Shown here piece after piece: positions 29,101 to 37,701 of a stretch of 64,000 nt of DNA (positions within the stretch are counted from its first letter, which is position 1; each line of letters starts with the position of its first letter). The notes under the pieces are model-generated. The model had not been told where the DNA came from and did not search any database. It was given only the letters and a program-made list of their open reading frames with translations. The DNA lies in NCBI RefSeq assembly GCF_013283645.1, contig NZ_JABEKV010000002.1:875798-939797 (forward strand), in the 5' to 3' direction. The position numbers were made by a program, and so were the translations under genes. Source of the stretch: Sinorhizobium psoraleae. GTDB lineage: Bacteria > Pseudomonadota > Alphaproteobacteria > Rhizobiales > Rhizobiaceae.

Positions 29101-32100
29101 GAAATCCGCTCGCGCGAGCGCCTCTCGGAGGACGACTGGACGGTCCACGCCGTTGCGCGAAGCCGCAAGCCCGTTCCCGGAAAGAACAATGCCTCACGTT
29201 CCCTCGCCGGCATGGCGAAAACGGCCAGCGTGGATCCGTCGAAAGCCTACGAGACGGCGAAGCAATTCGGGCTCGACTATGGCCCGAGCTTCCAGTTGCT
29301 TTCAAAGGCTGTGGCCTATGGTGACCGGATCATCGACGTCGAGCTGAAGGCGCCGGGCACGACGGGACATCCGCTTGTCACCTATGCCCTTCATCCAATA
29401 TCCGTCGACGCCACGTTCCACGGGCTCGTCGCGCTCTTCGACCGCTTTACGGGCGACAAGGGTGGCGCGCCTTACATTCCGGTACGCTTCGGTTCGGTGC
29501 ACGTCGTCAACGCCGGACGGCCGATCGCCCGCGCCACGATCGAGATCGAGCGCGTCAGCGCCAACTCGATCAAGGCGAGATTCCACTTCTTCGACAAGTC
29601 GGGCGAAGCCATCGCACATTTCAACGATTGTCGTTTCCGCCGCACTTATTTGCGCAAGCACAAGACGCTCGACGGGCTTTCCTTCCACTACGAGACGGTG
29701 CTCTCGGACACGGTGCTGCCCAACATGCAGCCGCCCGCGCCGATGCCGCCCCTGCTGACGATGCCTGCCGGTGCCGAACACAGCGTGGACAATGCGACCT
29801 TGCTGTTCAATGCTGCGATCTACCGCGCCTGCCAGGAAATCGCGCTGAAGCTCGCAAGGGGAGGCACGACCATCCGCGGCGATGCTCTGCCCGGTGATTT
29901 CGCCTTCCAGTGTTTCCTGACAAGCTGCCTCTACGTACTGGAGGATGCCGGCCTCAGCGAACATCACAATGGTATCTGGACAGTTGCACGAGAGTTCAGC
30001 CTTCCCGCTGTGGCGGAAATCCTCGGCGAGCTCTATGGCGAGCGTCCCGATCGCGCGGTCGAAGCCGTGCTCATCAACAATGCCTACGCCGAAGCCCTAA
30101 GCCGGCTCGACGCGCTTTTCGCGGCGGCGCCGGATGGCGACCACATACCCTCCTCCGGCGCGGGCTTCATCAGCGACGCCACGCTCGACCACCAGGCCGT
30201 TCATTCCGTCGCGAGCCGGCTGCGCATGGAGCAGGTCCTCGGCGCGGCTGAACGAGCACTGGCTGCGCAAACGACAGGCATCCCCTTACGCATTGTCGAG
30301 TTCGGAAGCGTTTCGACCGGCTTCACGCGTCGGCTCGCCGACCTGGCAGCTCGTCACGGAGCGGGCCTGATCGTTGCCGAACCGCGTGACAATGCCCAGC
30401 GCAACCTTGAGATCGCATTCGAGAACGATGCTCACGTGCGCATTCTCAAGAAAAGCGACTTCGTGGCGATCGCGCCCTTCGATCTCGCCGTCAGCGCCTC
30501 CGACAACCTTTACCATCTGATCGAAGACGAAGTCGCGCTTCGCACGGCGTTGCGCTCAGCGCTGCGCGAGGGCGGTGCCCTCGCCGCCGCCGTGAGCGCG
30601 CCCTCGATCTTCGGCGACTTCGCTCTCGGGCTGTCCGATGGCTGGTTTGCTCGCAGCCAGACGGCCGAGTTCCCCATCGGCAATCTTGCTGCCGTACCGC
30701 ATTGGCAGAAATGCCTGACGGATCTCGGACTGCGCGACATCAACGTCGCGGACCATGAGTGCGCACACGGCAACATCATTCTGCTCGAAGCCCGCGGCGC
30801 GGCCGCGATGACAATGCCGGCCGAGCCGGCGCAGCAGGCAAGCAGGACCGTTGCGGGTCCCTATCTGGTCCTCCAGGCAGAAGGCGCGCCACGAGCGGCA
30901 TCGATGCCTGCACTTGCCGTACCTGTTTCGCTGGCAGGCGACATGGCGGCCGACGTTGCAACACTGCGGATGGCCCTCAGCGCGCTCGGCCAGAATCCTG
31001 TTCGTGCAGTGCTCGTTTCGCCGACGACGCATCACGCGAGTGACACTGATTCGGCCTCGCTGCAAGCTCATGTGCTTGCGCTTAGCGCCTTCGCCGAAGC
31101 GCTGAGGCAACATGTCGGAGACACCGACCCGTCCGCCGACGACCGCCCTCGCCTGGTGCTCGTTGCCCCCGGCGGCGCGCCGGTTACCTCCCCGGCCGAT
31201 GGCGTCGCCTTCAGTTCCGGCCTGAATTCCGGCCTGTGGGCGTTCGCTCGCGTTCTGCAGAACGAATACGAATTCCTCGACGTCCATTCGCTCGATCTTG
31301 CCGGCCACAAGGCCGGCCCCGAGAATGGCATCGCGTCGGCGCTGTCTCTGTTGACGGTCTCCGGTTCAAATCGCGAATGGTTGCTCGACGGGGCCACTGG
31401 ATTGCTCTCGGAAATCCGCGCCGTTCCCGGTCCCGCCATCAGCACCGAAGGCAAGACGAGCGCCTTTGCAGCGGCGACCATCCGCCAGCGCGTCAGCTCT
31501 CAGGTTGCCAGCATCGCCTGGGAAGAGAGTGATGTACCGCAAGCCGGACGGGGCGAGATCGTCGTCGCGGTCGCTGCTACCGGCCTGAACTTCCGCGACG
31601 TGATGTGGGCGATGGGCCTTCTTCCCGAGGAAGCGCTCGAAGATGGTTTTGCCGGCGCAACGATCGGCATGGAGCTTTCCGGCCATGTCGTCGCGGTCGG
31701 CGAAGGCGTCGACGACCTCACGGTCGGCGACGCGGTCATGGCAATTGCACCTTCGGCATTCTCGACGCACGCGGTCGTTTCCCGGGCGGGCGTTGCCAAG
31801 CTGCCGCGGACCATCAGCCCCGTAGCAGCAGCCACCGTGCCCGTCGCCTTCCTTACGGCCTATTATGCGATGGTCGAGCTCGGACGCATCCAGGCGGGAG
31901 AGACGATCCTCATCCACGGCGCTGCCGGCGGCGTCGGTCTGGCTGCCCTCCAGGTCGCCAAGCTCAAGGGCGCCAAGGTCATAGCGACAGCTGGAACACG
32001 TGAAAAACGGCGCTTCCTTGCGATGCTCGGAGCCGATCACGTCTTCGATTCGCGGTCGCTCGGTTTCGTCAACGATGTGCGCGCCGTCACCGACGGTCAG

Positions 32101-33693
32101 GGCGTCGACCTCGTGCTGAACTCGCTTTTCGCCGAGGCGATGGAGCAAAGCCTCGCTCTGGTGAAGCCGTTCGGCCGGTTCCTGGAGCTTGGCAAGCGCG
32201 ACTATTACGCCGACAGCAAGATCGGTTTGCGGCCGTTCCGACGGAACGTCAGCTATTTCGGCATCGATGCCGACCAGCTTCTCGTCAATGCGCCCGAGCT
32301 CACCAAGCGCATCTTCATGGAAATCGGAGCTCTTTTCGAGGAAGGCAAGCTGACGCCGCTTCCTTACCGCGCGTTCGATTTCGACGAAATCGGCAACGCA
32401 TTCCGGCTGATGCAGAATGCCGGCCACATCGGCAAGATCGTCGTGCTGCCGCCGGTCGCCGGCAAGCACGAGATTGCCGCGAAGACGCACAAGGGCGTGA
32501 AGGTCGATCCGGACGGCATGCATCTCGTTGTCGGCGGCATTGGCGGTTTCGGTCTCGCAGCCGCCAACTGGCTGGTTGAGAAGGGTGCACGCAGGATTGC
32601 GTTGTGCTCCCGCCGCGGTCAGCCGGACGCGGAAACGAGTGCGATGATCGCGCGGTGGAAGAAGGCGGGCGTATCTGCCTCGCTTCACGCCTGTGACATC
32701 ACCGACGCTGCCGCAGTGGCGGGGCTTCTCGCGGCGCTTCGCGCCGAGGCGCCGCTGCGTTCCGTCGTCCATGCTGCGATGGTGCTGGACGACGCCCTGA
32801 TCAGCAATCTCAACCGTGAACGCAACCGCCCGGTGATAGACACGAAGGCCAAGGGTGCCGCGATCCTCGACCGGCTGACGCGTGGCGACCAGCTCGACAA
32901 CTTTATCCTGTTTTCCTCGGCAACGACGCTCGTCGGCAACCCGGGGCAGGCCAACTACGTCGCTGCCAACGGCTATCTCGAAGGCCTTGCCCGCGCCCGA
33001 CGCGCAGAGGGCCTCGCAGGCCTGGCGGTCGGCTTCGGCGCGATCGCGGATGCCGGTTATCTCGTGCAGAACACCGATGTGAACGATCTTCTGGCAAAAC
33101 GCATCGGCAAGACCGCTTTGAAGGCTCAGGTGGCGCTGGACATGGTCGAAAGCCACATCGCCTCGGATCCGGGCACCGTCGATGCCGCAGTCGTGATGAT
33201 TTCGGAGATCGACTGGGCGGCCGCGCGCAACCTGCCGGTTGCCCGCAATGCGCTCTTCGAGGTAATCCTGCGCAGTGCGGATCAGCATTCTTCCGGCGCC
33301 GAGGGCATGCAGATGGACCTCGTTGCGATGATCGAAGGGAAGTCGCCGCAGGAAGCAGAGGACATTCTGTTCGACCTGGTGGCAGGCGAGATCGCCGCAA
33401 TCCTTCGGGTTTCGAAGGACACGGTGACCCGCAGCAAGATCCTGAAGGAAATCGGCCTGGACAGCCTCATGGCGGTGGAACTCGGCATGAGCTTCCAGCA
33501 GAACACCGGTTTCGACATGCCTTTGAGCGGCGTCGCCGACAATACGACGGTGGGCGATGTTGCGCGCAAGCTCCATGAAAAGGTAAGCAAGCGCGACCAG
33601 GGTGACGATAGCGAGGCAGCCGACGACCGGCTCGTAAGCGAACTTGCGCAGCGCCATGCCGGGACCGACAGGGAAAAAGCACTGAGCCAATGA
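26152..33693 (+). CDS. rkpA: multidomain type I fatty-acid/polyketide synthase of the rkp capsule region
   Basis: 2513 residues in one frame. KS ~1-425 has Cys171 (DTACSSSL), His306 (EGHGTGTKVGD) and His344 (SNIGHTEPASG). AT ~520-830 has Ser617 in GHSVGEIAA. DH ~890-1180 has His921 in HVVDGKPILPG. A methyltransferase-like region ~1370-1500 has a poor SAM motif (EFGSVSTGFT). ER ~1770-2090 contains HGAAGGVGLAALQ. KR ~2120-2330 has GGIGGFG and Tyr2269 (NPGQANYVAANGY). ACP has phosphopantetheine Ser2438 (LDSLMA). This complete reducing module should build a saturated chain iteratively. There is no thioesterase, so release must use another protein, most simply RkpG, whose start overlaps this stop. 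Confidence 0.93.
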   Translation: MTVEIIGRACLAPGAKSPEALFKVLRQGKCTVSSVPSDRWDLARFWHPVMGVQGKTYSFAAGVLDEIYDFDPAVFGMSQREAMYMDPQQRVLLQLAWRALEDANISIASLHGENVGVYVGASSLDHANLTVEDPAAAGPYFMTGNTLSIVSNRISHIFGLSGPSMTVDTACSSSLVALDQAMRALNAGEIDTAIVGGVNILAHPLPFVGFAQARMLSPEGLCRAYDNDGAGYVRAEGGVVFVLRRSDRARRERDRSYARIVATGVNSAGRTNGISLPSREAQANLLRAIYEGNGIDANQVAFVEGHGTGTKVGDPAEVWSIGTVIGAKRRAPVPIGSIKSNIGHTEPASGLFGMMKAVLALEHNYLPASLHFDTPNEHIDFDGLNVRVTANPIELLKGKRARLAGINSFGFGGANAHVVISDPEAIQEEKAAPASAGHVFLASAHTLSSLESLLKEYKASFASASKEEARAIIAASGANRTHMRHRFAARSDHPEDIVRAIASHLEKPGSDIGELGEAPVKDAKVAFVFSGNGSQWAGMGVEAFRENLHFRQSFTSVSALFKFHSDIVLTDLLTDPDLDKKLSDTKIAQPLLFAVQAALSDSLVAMGIKPLAVFGHSVGEIAAAYAAGALSLVDAVSIVAKRSLHQDLLAGQGTMAAVMLGEEAAQAFAQARGLNELCVAAVNAHNSVTMSGPAHEIAAFRDAARKAKIPVQILDINYPFHHPVIDQAKQAFLSDIPDIAPRRTELTYLSTVTGAALDGTELDPDYWWKNVREPVRFQAAAEAALELGCRLFIEISPRPILASYVKETIKQAALPAAVVPTLLRDVGQSGHDPISASMARAVAHGAAVDRPRVYGKRNAFVELPILPFEPVELRPATTTDATDLFGRSAKPFRLTGWRSDPNSGSWKNHVDAHLFPDLAEHVVDGKPILPGSGFIEVAVSAAQQYYGSDEVEITNLEIVRPLELADSRIMELSTILSPETGDIEIRSRERLSEDDWTVHAVARSRKPVPGKNNASRSLAGMAKTASVDPSKAYETAKQFGLDYGPSFQLLSKAVAYGDRIIDVELKAPGTTGHPLVTYALHPISVDATFHGLVALFDRFTGDKGGAPYIPVRFGSVHVVNAGRPIARATIEIERVSANSIKARFHFFDKSGEAIAHFNDCRFRRTYLRKHKTLDGLSFHYETVLSDTVLPNMQPPAPMPPLLTMPAGAEHSVDNATLLFNAAIYRACQEIALKLARGGTTIRGDALPGDFAFQCFLTSCLYVLEDAGLSEHHNGIWTVAREFSLPAVAEILGELYGERPDRAVEAVLINNAYAEALSRLDALFAAAPDGDHIPSSGAGFISDATLDHQAVHSVASRLRMEQVLGAAERALAAQTTGIPLRIVEFGSVSTGFTRRLADLAARHGAGLIVAEPRDNAQRNLEIAFENDAHVRILKKSDFVAIAPFDLAVSASDNLYHLIEDEVALRTALRSALREGGALAAAVSAPSIFGDFALGLSDGWFARSQTAEFPIGNLAAVPHWQKCLTDLGLRDINVADHECAHGNIILLEARGAAAMTMPAEPAQQASRTVAGPYLVLQAEGAPRAASMPALAVPVSLAGDMAADVATLRMALSALGQNPVRAVLVSPTTHHASDTDSASLQAHVLALSAFAEALRQHVGDTDPSADDRPRLVLVAPGGAPVTSPADGVAFSSGLNSGLWAFARVLQNEYEFLDVHSLDLAGHKAGPENGIASALSLLTVSGSNREWLLDGATGLLSEIRAVPGPAISTEGKTSAFAAATIRQRVSSQVASIAWEESDVPQAGRGEIVVAVAATGLNFRDVMWAMGLLPEEALEDGFAGATIGMELSGHVVAVGEGVDDLTVGDAVMAIAPSAFSTHAVVSRAGVAKLPRTISPVAAATVPVAFLTAYYAMVELGRIQAGETILIHGAAGGVGLAALQVAKLKGAKVIATAGTREKRRFLAMLGADHVFDSRSLGFVNDVRAVTDGQGVDLVLNSLFAEAMEQSLALVKPFGRFLELGKRDYYADSKIGLRPFRRNVSYFGIDADQLLVNAPELTKRIFMEIGALFEEGKLTPLPYRAFDFDEIGNAFRLMQNAGHIGKIVVLPPVAGKHEIAAKTHKGVKVDPDGMHLVVGGIGGFGLAAANWLVEKGARRIALCSRRGQPDAETSAMIARWKKAGVSASLHACDITDAAAVAGLLAALRAEAPLRSVVHAAMVLDDALISNLNRERNRPVIDTKAKGAAILDRLTRGDQLDNFILFSSATTLVGNPGQANYVAANGYLEGLARARRAEGLAGLAVGFGAIADAGYLVQNTDVNDLLAKRIGKTALKAQVALDMVESHIASDPGTVDAAVVMISEIDWAAARNLPVARNALFEVILRSADQHSSGAEGMQMDLVAMIEGKSPQEAEDILFDLVAGEIAAILRVSKDTVTRSKILKEIGLDSLMAVELGMSFQQNTGFDMPLSGVADNTTVGDVARKLHEKVSKRDQGDDSEAADDRLVSELAQRHAGTDREKALSQ

Positions 33694-35105
33694 GCAACGA
33701 CGGAAACGGCCAGACCTTCTCCAAGATGAACAGCAGCCTCAAGGAGAACCTGCTGGACAGGATGAGGAACACGCACCAATCGTCCGAGCGCAACCGCATG
33801 GCGCGCTCGGAACGGGAGTTGCCGGCCGCTCCCCGCCGCCGACAGGCCCGCTTCGAGGATCTTCCCGAATATAAGCAGGTGCTCACGCAAAAATTCGCGA
33901 GCGAGCAACTGGGTATCGCCAATCCTTTCTATCGGGCACACCAGGCGGCCGCCGGCGCAACCACCGTGATCGACGGCCGCAAGCTGATCAACTTCGCCTC
34001 CTACGATTACCTCGGTTTGAACCGGCACGCCCACGTGCTGGACAGGGCACGCGACACGATCGAGTCGTTCGGGATCTCCGCTTCGGCGAGCAGGCTCGTT
34101 GCCGGCGAGCGGCCCGTGCATGTCGAACTCGAGGAAAAGATCGCGCGCTTCTATGGCGTCGAAGCGGCGGTTTGCTTCGTCAGCGGCTATCTCACCAACG
34201 TTGCCGCCATCAGCTGCCTGATGGGCCCCAAGGATCTCGTCATCCACGACGAGTTCATCCACAACAGCGCGCTCGCCGGCATCAAGCTTTCCGGCGCGAC
34301 GCGCCGCCTCTTCAAGCACAACGACACCGCGGATCTCGAACACGTACTGCGTACCGTTTCCGGCGACTATCGTCACATCATGGTCATCGTCGAAGGCATC
34401 TACTCGATGGACGGCGATGTCGCGAATCTTCCTGCACTGCTGAAGCTCAAGGCCGAATATGGCTTCTGGCTGATGGTCGACGAGGCTCATTCGCTCGGCG
34501 TTCTCGGGCGGCACGGCAAGGGGCTGGCCGAACACTTCGGTGTCGATCCCCACGAGATCGACATCTGGATGGGAACGTTGTCGAAAACCACGTCGAGCTG
34601 CGGCGGTTATATTGCCGGCAGCGAGGCATTGGCGGCGGTGCTCAAGGCATCCGCCGGCGGCTTCGTCTACAGTGTCGGTCTGGCACCGGTGCTCGGAGCA
34701 TCGGCGGTCGCCAGCCTCGATATCCTCGAACGCGAGCCCGAACGCACCGCGGCGCTGAGGCGCAACGGCAGCCTGTTCCTCAAGCTCGCGAAAGAGGCCG
34801 GCCTCGACACCGGTCTGAGCGGCGGCTTCTCGGTCGTTCCCGTCATCGTCGGCGATTCGCTCCGCGCCGTGCAGCTCTCCAACGATCTGCTGGCGGCGGG
34901 CGTCAACGTGCTGCCGATCATCCATCCCGCCGTGCCCGAAGGATTGGCGCGACTGCGCTTCTTCATCACCAGCGACCACACCGAAGAACAGATCCGCCGG
35001 ACCGTCGCGCTCACCGCCGAGCGCCTCAAGGATTTGACCGAACGAAATTTCGGGCTTGGCGGCGTCGACATCGAGCAGATGTTGAAGGCGCTCTCGGCGC
35101 GTTAG
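33690..35105 (+). CDS. rkpG: PLP-dependent alpha-oxoamine synthase (AONS/SPT/KBL family)
   Basis: 471 residues. The ATG overlaps the rkpA stop (ATGA), so the two are translationally coupled. After a ~90-residue charged N-terminal extension comes the fold-type I catalytic domain: NFASYDYLGLNRH, CFVSGYLTNVAA, the Asp-Glu-Ala-His motif in MVDEAHSLGVLGRHGKG and the PLP lysine K299 in TLSKTTSSCGGYIAG. The family condenses an acyl thioester with an amino acid and releases CO2. Coupling to an ACP-ended synthase suggests the acyl donor is RkpA-bound and that this step off-loads the chain. The amino-acid substrate is unknown. Confidence 0.9.
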   Translation: MSNDGNGQTFSKMNSSLKENLLDRMRNTHQSSERNRMARSERELPAAPRRRQARFEDLPEYKQVLTQKFASEQLGIANPFYRAHQAAAGATTVIDGRKLINFASYDYLGLNRHAHVLDRARDTIESFGISASASRLVAGERPVHVELEEKIARFYGVEAAVCFVSGYLTNVAAISCLMGPKDLVIHDEFIHNSALAGIKLSGATRRLFKHNDTADLEHVLRTVSGDYRHIMVIVEGIYSMDGDVANLPALLKLKAEYGFWLMVDEAHSLGVLGRHGKGLAEHFGVDPHEIDIWMGTLSKTTSSCGGYIAGSEALAAVLKASAGGFVYSVGLAPVLGASAVASLDILEREPERTAALRRNGSLFLKLAKEAGLDTGLSGGFSVVPVIVGDSLRAVQLSNDLLAAGVNVLPIIHPAVPEGLARLRFFITSDHTEEQIRRTVALTAERLKDLTERNFGLGGVDIEQMLKALSAR

Positions 35106-35144
35106 GCCGGACGGAAATCCGTTATACACCTCTCCTGGAAGCGC
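35106..35144. repeat. decayed conserved-loop palindrome between rkpG and rkpH
   Basis: GCCGGACGGAAATCCGTTATACACCTCTCCTGGAAGCGCC resembles hairpin B at 10880-10921, with the same GGAAA-CCG-TA-ACAC core. The outer arms are degraded. It splits an otherwise tight operon by 80 bp. Confidence 0.5.
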
Positions 35145-35185
35145 CCTGGAAACCTCTGCCCCCAAGCCGCAGGCGGAAACTGAGA

Positions 35186-35989
35186 ATGACCCATGTGATC
35201 ATCACCGGTGGCTCCAGCGGCATAGGCCTGGAACTTGCATTGATCTACGCAAGCCGCGGCGCGCGACTTTCACTCATTGCGCGCTCCCGCGATCTTCTGG
35301 AACAGGCCAGGCGAAAGCTCATCTCGGAGCACGGCGCAGAGGCCGGAGAGATCCGCGTCGAGGCGGCCGATGTTGCCCAGGAGGAAGAGATCGAGGCTGC
35401 CGTTCGGCGTTGCGTCGAAGCCTTCGGCCCGTGCGATATTCTCGTGACCTCGGCCGGCATCGTCGAACCGGCTCCTTTCGAGGAACAGCAAAGCGCGGCC
35501 TTTCGCCGCCAGATGGAAACGAATTTTTCGGGCACGGTCCACACGGTGCGCGCCGTCTATGCGGACATGAAGCGACGGCGCAGGGGAAAGATCATGATGA
35601 TCTCATCGGGCGCCGGCCTCATCGGCATTTATGGCTATTCCGCCTATTGCGCGTCGAAATTCGCGCTCCACGGTTTTGCCCAGGCGCTGCGCAGCGAGGC
35701 GCGAAGACACGATGTGCAGATATCGGTAAGCTTCCCGCCGGATACGGAAACGCCGCAGTTCGAGCGCGAGCTCTCCCTGCGTCCGCGCGAGGCGAATGTC
35801 ATAATGGGGACCGTCCGGCCATGGGCGGCCGATGCCGTCGCCCGCAGGATCGCCGCAAGCATCGACCAGCAGCGCTTCGAGGTTTACTTCGGCACAACCC
35901 TGTTTCTGCTCGGCCGGTTCGCCCCTGCCGTAAGGCCGCTTATCAACTGGTGGCTCGATCGGGCGATCGCACGCGGTAGTGGACGGTGA
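35186..35989 (+). CDS. rkpH: short-chain dehydrogenase resembling 3-ketosphinganine reductase
   Basis: 267 residues from the ATG at 35186. NAD(P) motif TGGSSGIG (residues ~7-14), TSAGIV as the NAG motif, and catalytic Tyr154/Lys158 (YCASK). Residues 184-190 read PPDTETP, a segment characteristic of eukaryotic 3-ketodihydrosphingosine reductases rather than generic FabG enzymes. The C-terminus (FLLGRFAPAVRPLINWW) is hydrophobic, consistent with membrane association as in that group. It most likely reduces the beta-keto product of RkpG. The name follows the known rkp-1 order; the reaction is inferred. Confidence 0.85.
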   Translation: MTHVIITGGSSGIGLELALIYASRGARLSLIARSRDLLEQARRKLISEHGAEAGEIRVEAADVAQEEEIEAAVRRCVEAFGPCDILVTSAGIVEPAPFEEQQSAAFRRQMETNFSGTVHTVRAVYADMKRRRRGKIMMISSGAGLIGIYGYSAYCASKFALHGFAQALRSEARRHDVQISVSFPPDTETPQFERELSLRPREANVIMGTVRPWAADAVARRIAASIDQQRFEVYFGTTLFLLGRFAPAVRPLINWWLDRAIARGSGR

Positions 35990-36093
35990 CGCCCCATATG
36001 CCGGACCGCGCTTGTGCCGGCCCGAGATAGGATTTAAGTGTCAGGCGATCGCCGTGCTGCCGAGGCGCGACCGAATGGCCTGAAGGTAACCGT

Positions 36094-37686
36094 TTGCCGC
36101 AACTTTCCTTTCATCTCCATGATTATCCGGCAGCGCTGACCCTCTTTTGCTACGTCCTGTCCTGCGGCGTAATCTTCTTCACGGATCGCTTCGCCCTGCC
36201 GGCGCGCGAGCGCAGGAGGAACAGGCCTCGCTATGGGCGTAATCAGGATATTATCGACGTCTTCGCGCGGCTGCCGGTCATAGCGCTCGTCTTTGCCGGC
36301 TTCTTCGCGATCTCCTGGCGCCCCCTCTATGCGGCTGCCGGGGTCATGAGCTTCTTCATCATTTTCACCGGCATTTCCCGCGCCAAGTTCAAGTTCATCC
36401 GTGAACCCTTGGTGTTCTCGGACATCGCCCTCATTGCCGACGTCTTCAAATACAAGACGATCTTCTACGCGACCTCGCTGAATATCCTGTTCTGGATCGT
36501 CGCTTTCCTCTACGTATTCGGCGTTTCCGCGCTCTACATGTATTTCGAGCCGACCATCTTGCCGGAGCAAGGCAAGTTGTTCTGGGTTCTGCTGATGATC
36601 CTCGTTGCCGCCGCGCCCTGGGGCTTGCTTTTCTACGGTCCGGTGAACCGGCCGACTGCAGCCCTCGTCCAGAAGCTCGTCAGGGCCATCAACGTCAAGA
36701 TGAATACGGTGCGCTTCGGGACCTTCGCCTCCGTCGTCTTCCACTTCATCATATGGCTGGGCGTGAAGCGTGAAAAAATCGTCGCCGAACTCTCGGAGCG
36801 GCTTCGCGCCGCCGTGCAGGACCTTATCGGCCACGAGGAAGCCCCGCTGATCGTCGTCTGGCAATCAGAGTCCTTTATCGACATGCGCCACTTCGGCGTC
36901 GACACGATCAAGCTGCCGACGATCGACCGGCTGCGCAAACAGGCGGTGCAGTGGGGCCGCCTCAGCAACGTGTTCGAGGGCGGTTATACGCTGCGTACCG
37001 AGTTCGCCGTGCTGAGCGGCCTCTTGCCTGATGATATCCATGTCGATGCCAGCTACCCCTATCTTCGCGCCTCGCATTACGCCGACGTCGTGTGGCCGGG
37101 GAAATTGAAACGCGCTGGCTGGCATACGCACTTCATTCATCCCTATGACCGGACGTTCTTCCTCCGGCACAAGGCGATGCCGCAGCTCGGCTTCGACAAG
37201 CTCACCATGCTGGACGCCTTCGATCACAAACCCGAGCGCGACGGGCTCTATGTCTCCGACGCGGCGCTGACGTCGCGGGTAATTGCCGAAGTGGAGAAGC
37301 TGCCGGAAGACGAAAGCGGCTTCTTCTTCGTCGCCTCCATGGCCAATCATGGCCCGTGGGAGCCCGGCCGCGTGGGCACGCTCACGAACCCGGTCGACAT
37401 CTACATGGCAATTCTGCAGCAATCGGATGCCGCGCTCAAAGAACTGATCGACAAGCTCAACAAGCTCGAGCGTCCTGTCTGGCTGGTCTTCTACGGCGAC
37501 CATGCGCCTCTTCTGAAGTCCTTCGCAGACCCGTTCCCGGACCCCCGCACGGACTACTTCATCGTGCCGCTCGCCAAGGCGCGCCCGGCTCAGCCCGGTG
37601 CAAAAGGTCCTCAGGACGAGGACCCGTGGAACCTGATACGGTCCCTGCTCCGATATGCAAACCTGCAAAAGGATGCGCTGCAATAG
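36094..37686 (+). CDS. rkpI: membrane LtaS/sulfatase-fold phosphoglycerol- or phosphoethanolamine-transferase-like protein
   Basis: 530 residues from a TTG start with GAAGG upstream; no in-frame ATG or GTG precedes it. About five membrane helices fill residues 1-180. A periplasmic alkaline-phosphatase-superfamily domain follows: VWQSESFIDMRHF (metal site), GGYTLRTEFAVLSGLL (probable nucleophile Thr), FVASMANHGPWEPG and YGDHAPLL (metal ligands). Relatives move phosphoglycerol or phosphoethanolamine from lipids to polymers. A capsule or lipid-anchor modification is plausible. It lies in the rkp operon 105 bp after rkpH. Confidence 0.82.
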   Translation: MPQLSFHLHDYPAALTLFCYVLSCGVIFFTDRFALPARERRRNRPRYGRNQDIIDVFARLPVIALVFAGFFAISWRPLYAAAGVMSFFIIFTGISRAKFKFIREPLVFSDIALIADVFKYKTIFYATSLNILFWIVAFLYVFGVSALYMYFEPTILPEQGKLFWVLLMILVAAAPWGLLFYGPVNRPTAALVQKLVRAINVKMNTVRFGTFASVVFHFIIWLGVKREKIVAELSERLRAAVQDLIGHEEAPLIVVWQSESFIDMRHFGVDTIKLPTIDRLRKQAVQWGRLSNVFEGGYTLRTEFAVLSGLLPDDIHVDASYPYLRASHYADVVWPGKLKRAGWHTHFIHPYDRTFFLRHKAMPQLGFDKLTMLDAFDHKPERDGLYVSDAALTSRVIAEVEKLPEDESGFFFVASMANHGPWEPGRVGTLTNPVDIYMAILQQSDAALKELIDKLNKLERPVWLVFYGDHAPLLKSFADPFPDPRTDYFIVPLAKARPAQPGAKGPQDEDPWNLIRSLLRYANLQKDALQ

Positions 37687-37701
37687 CGGCGGCGACTGAC
37701 A

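Noticed and set aside
31366-35165. 774- and 627-residue minus-strand open frames opposite rkpA and rkpG
   Set aside because: The opposite strand encodes textbook KS/AT/ER/KR/ACP and oxoamine-synthase motifs; the antisense products have no recognisable fold.
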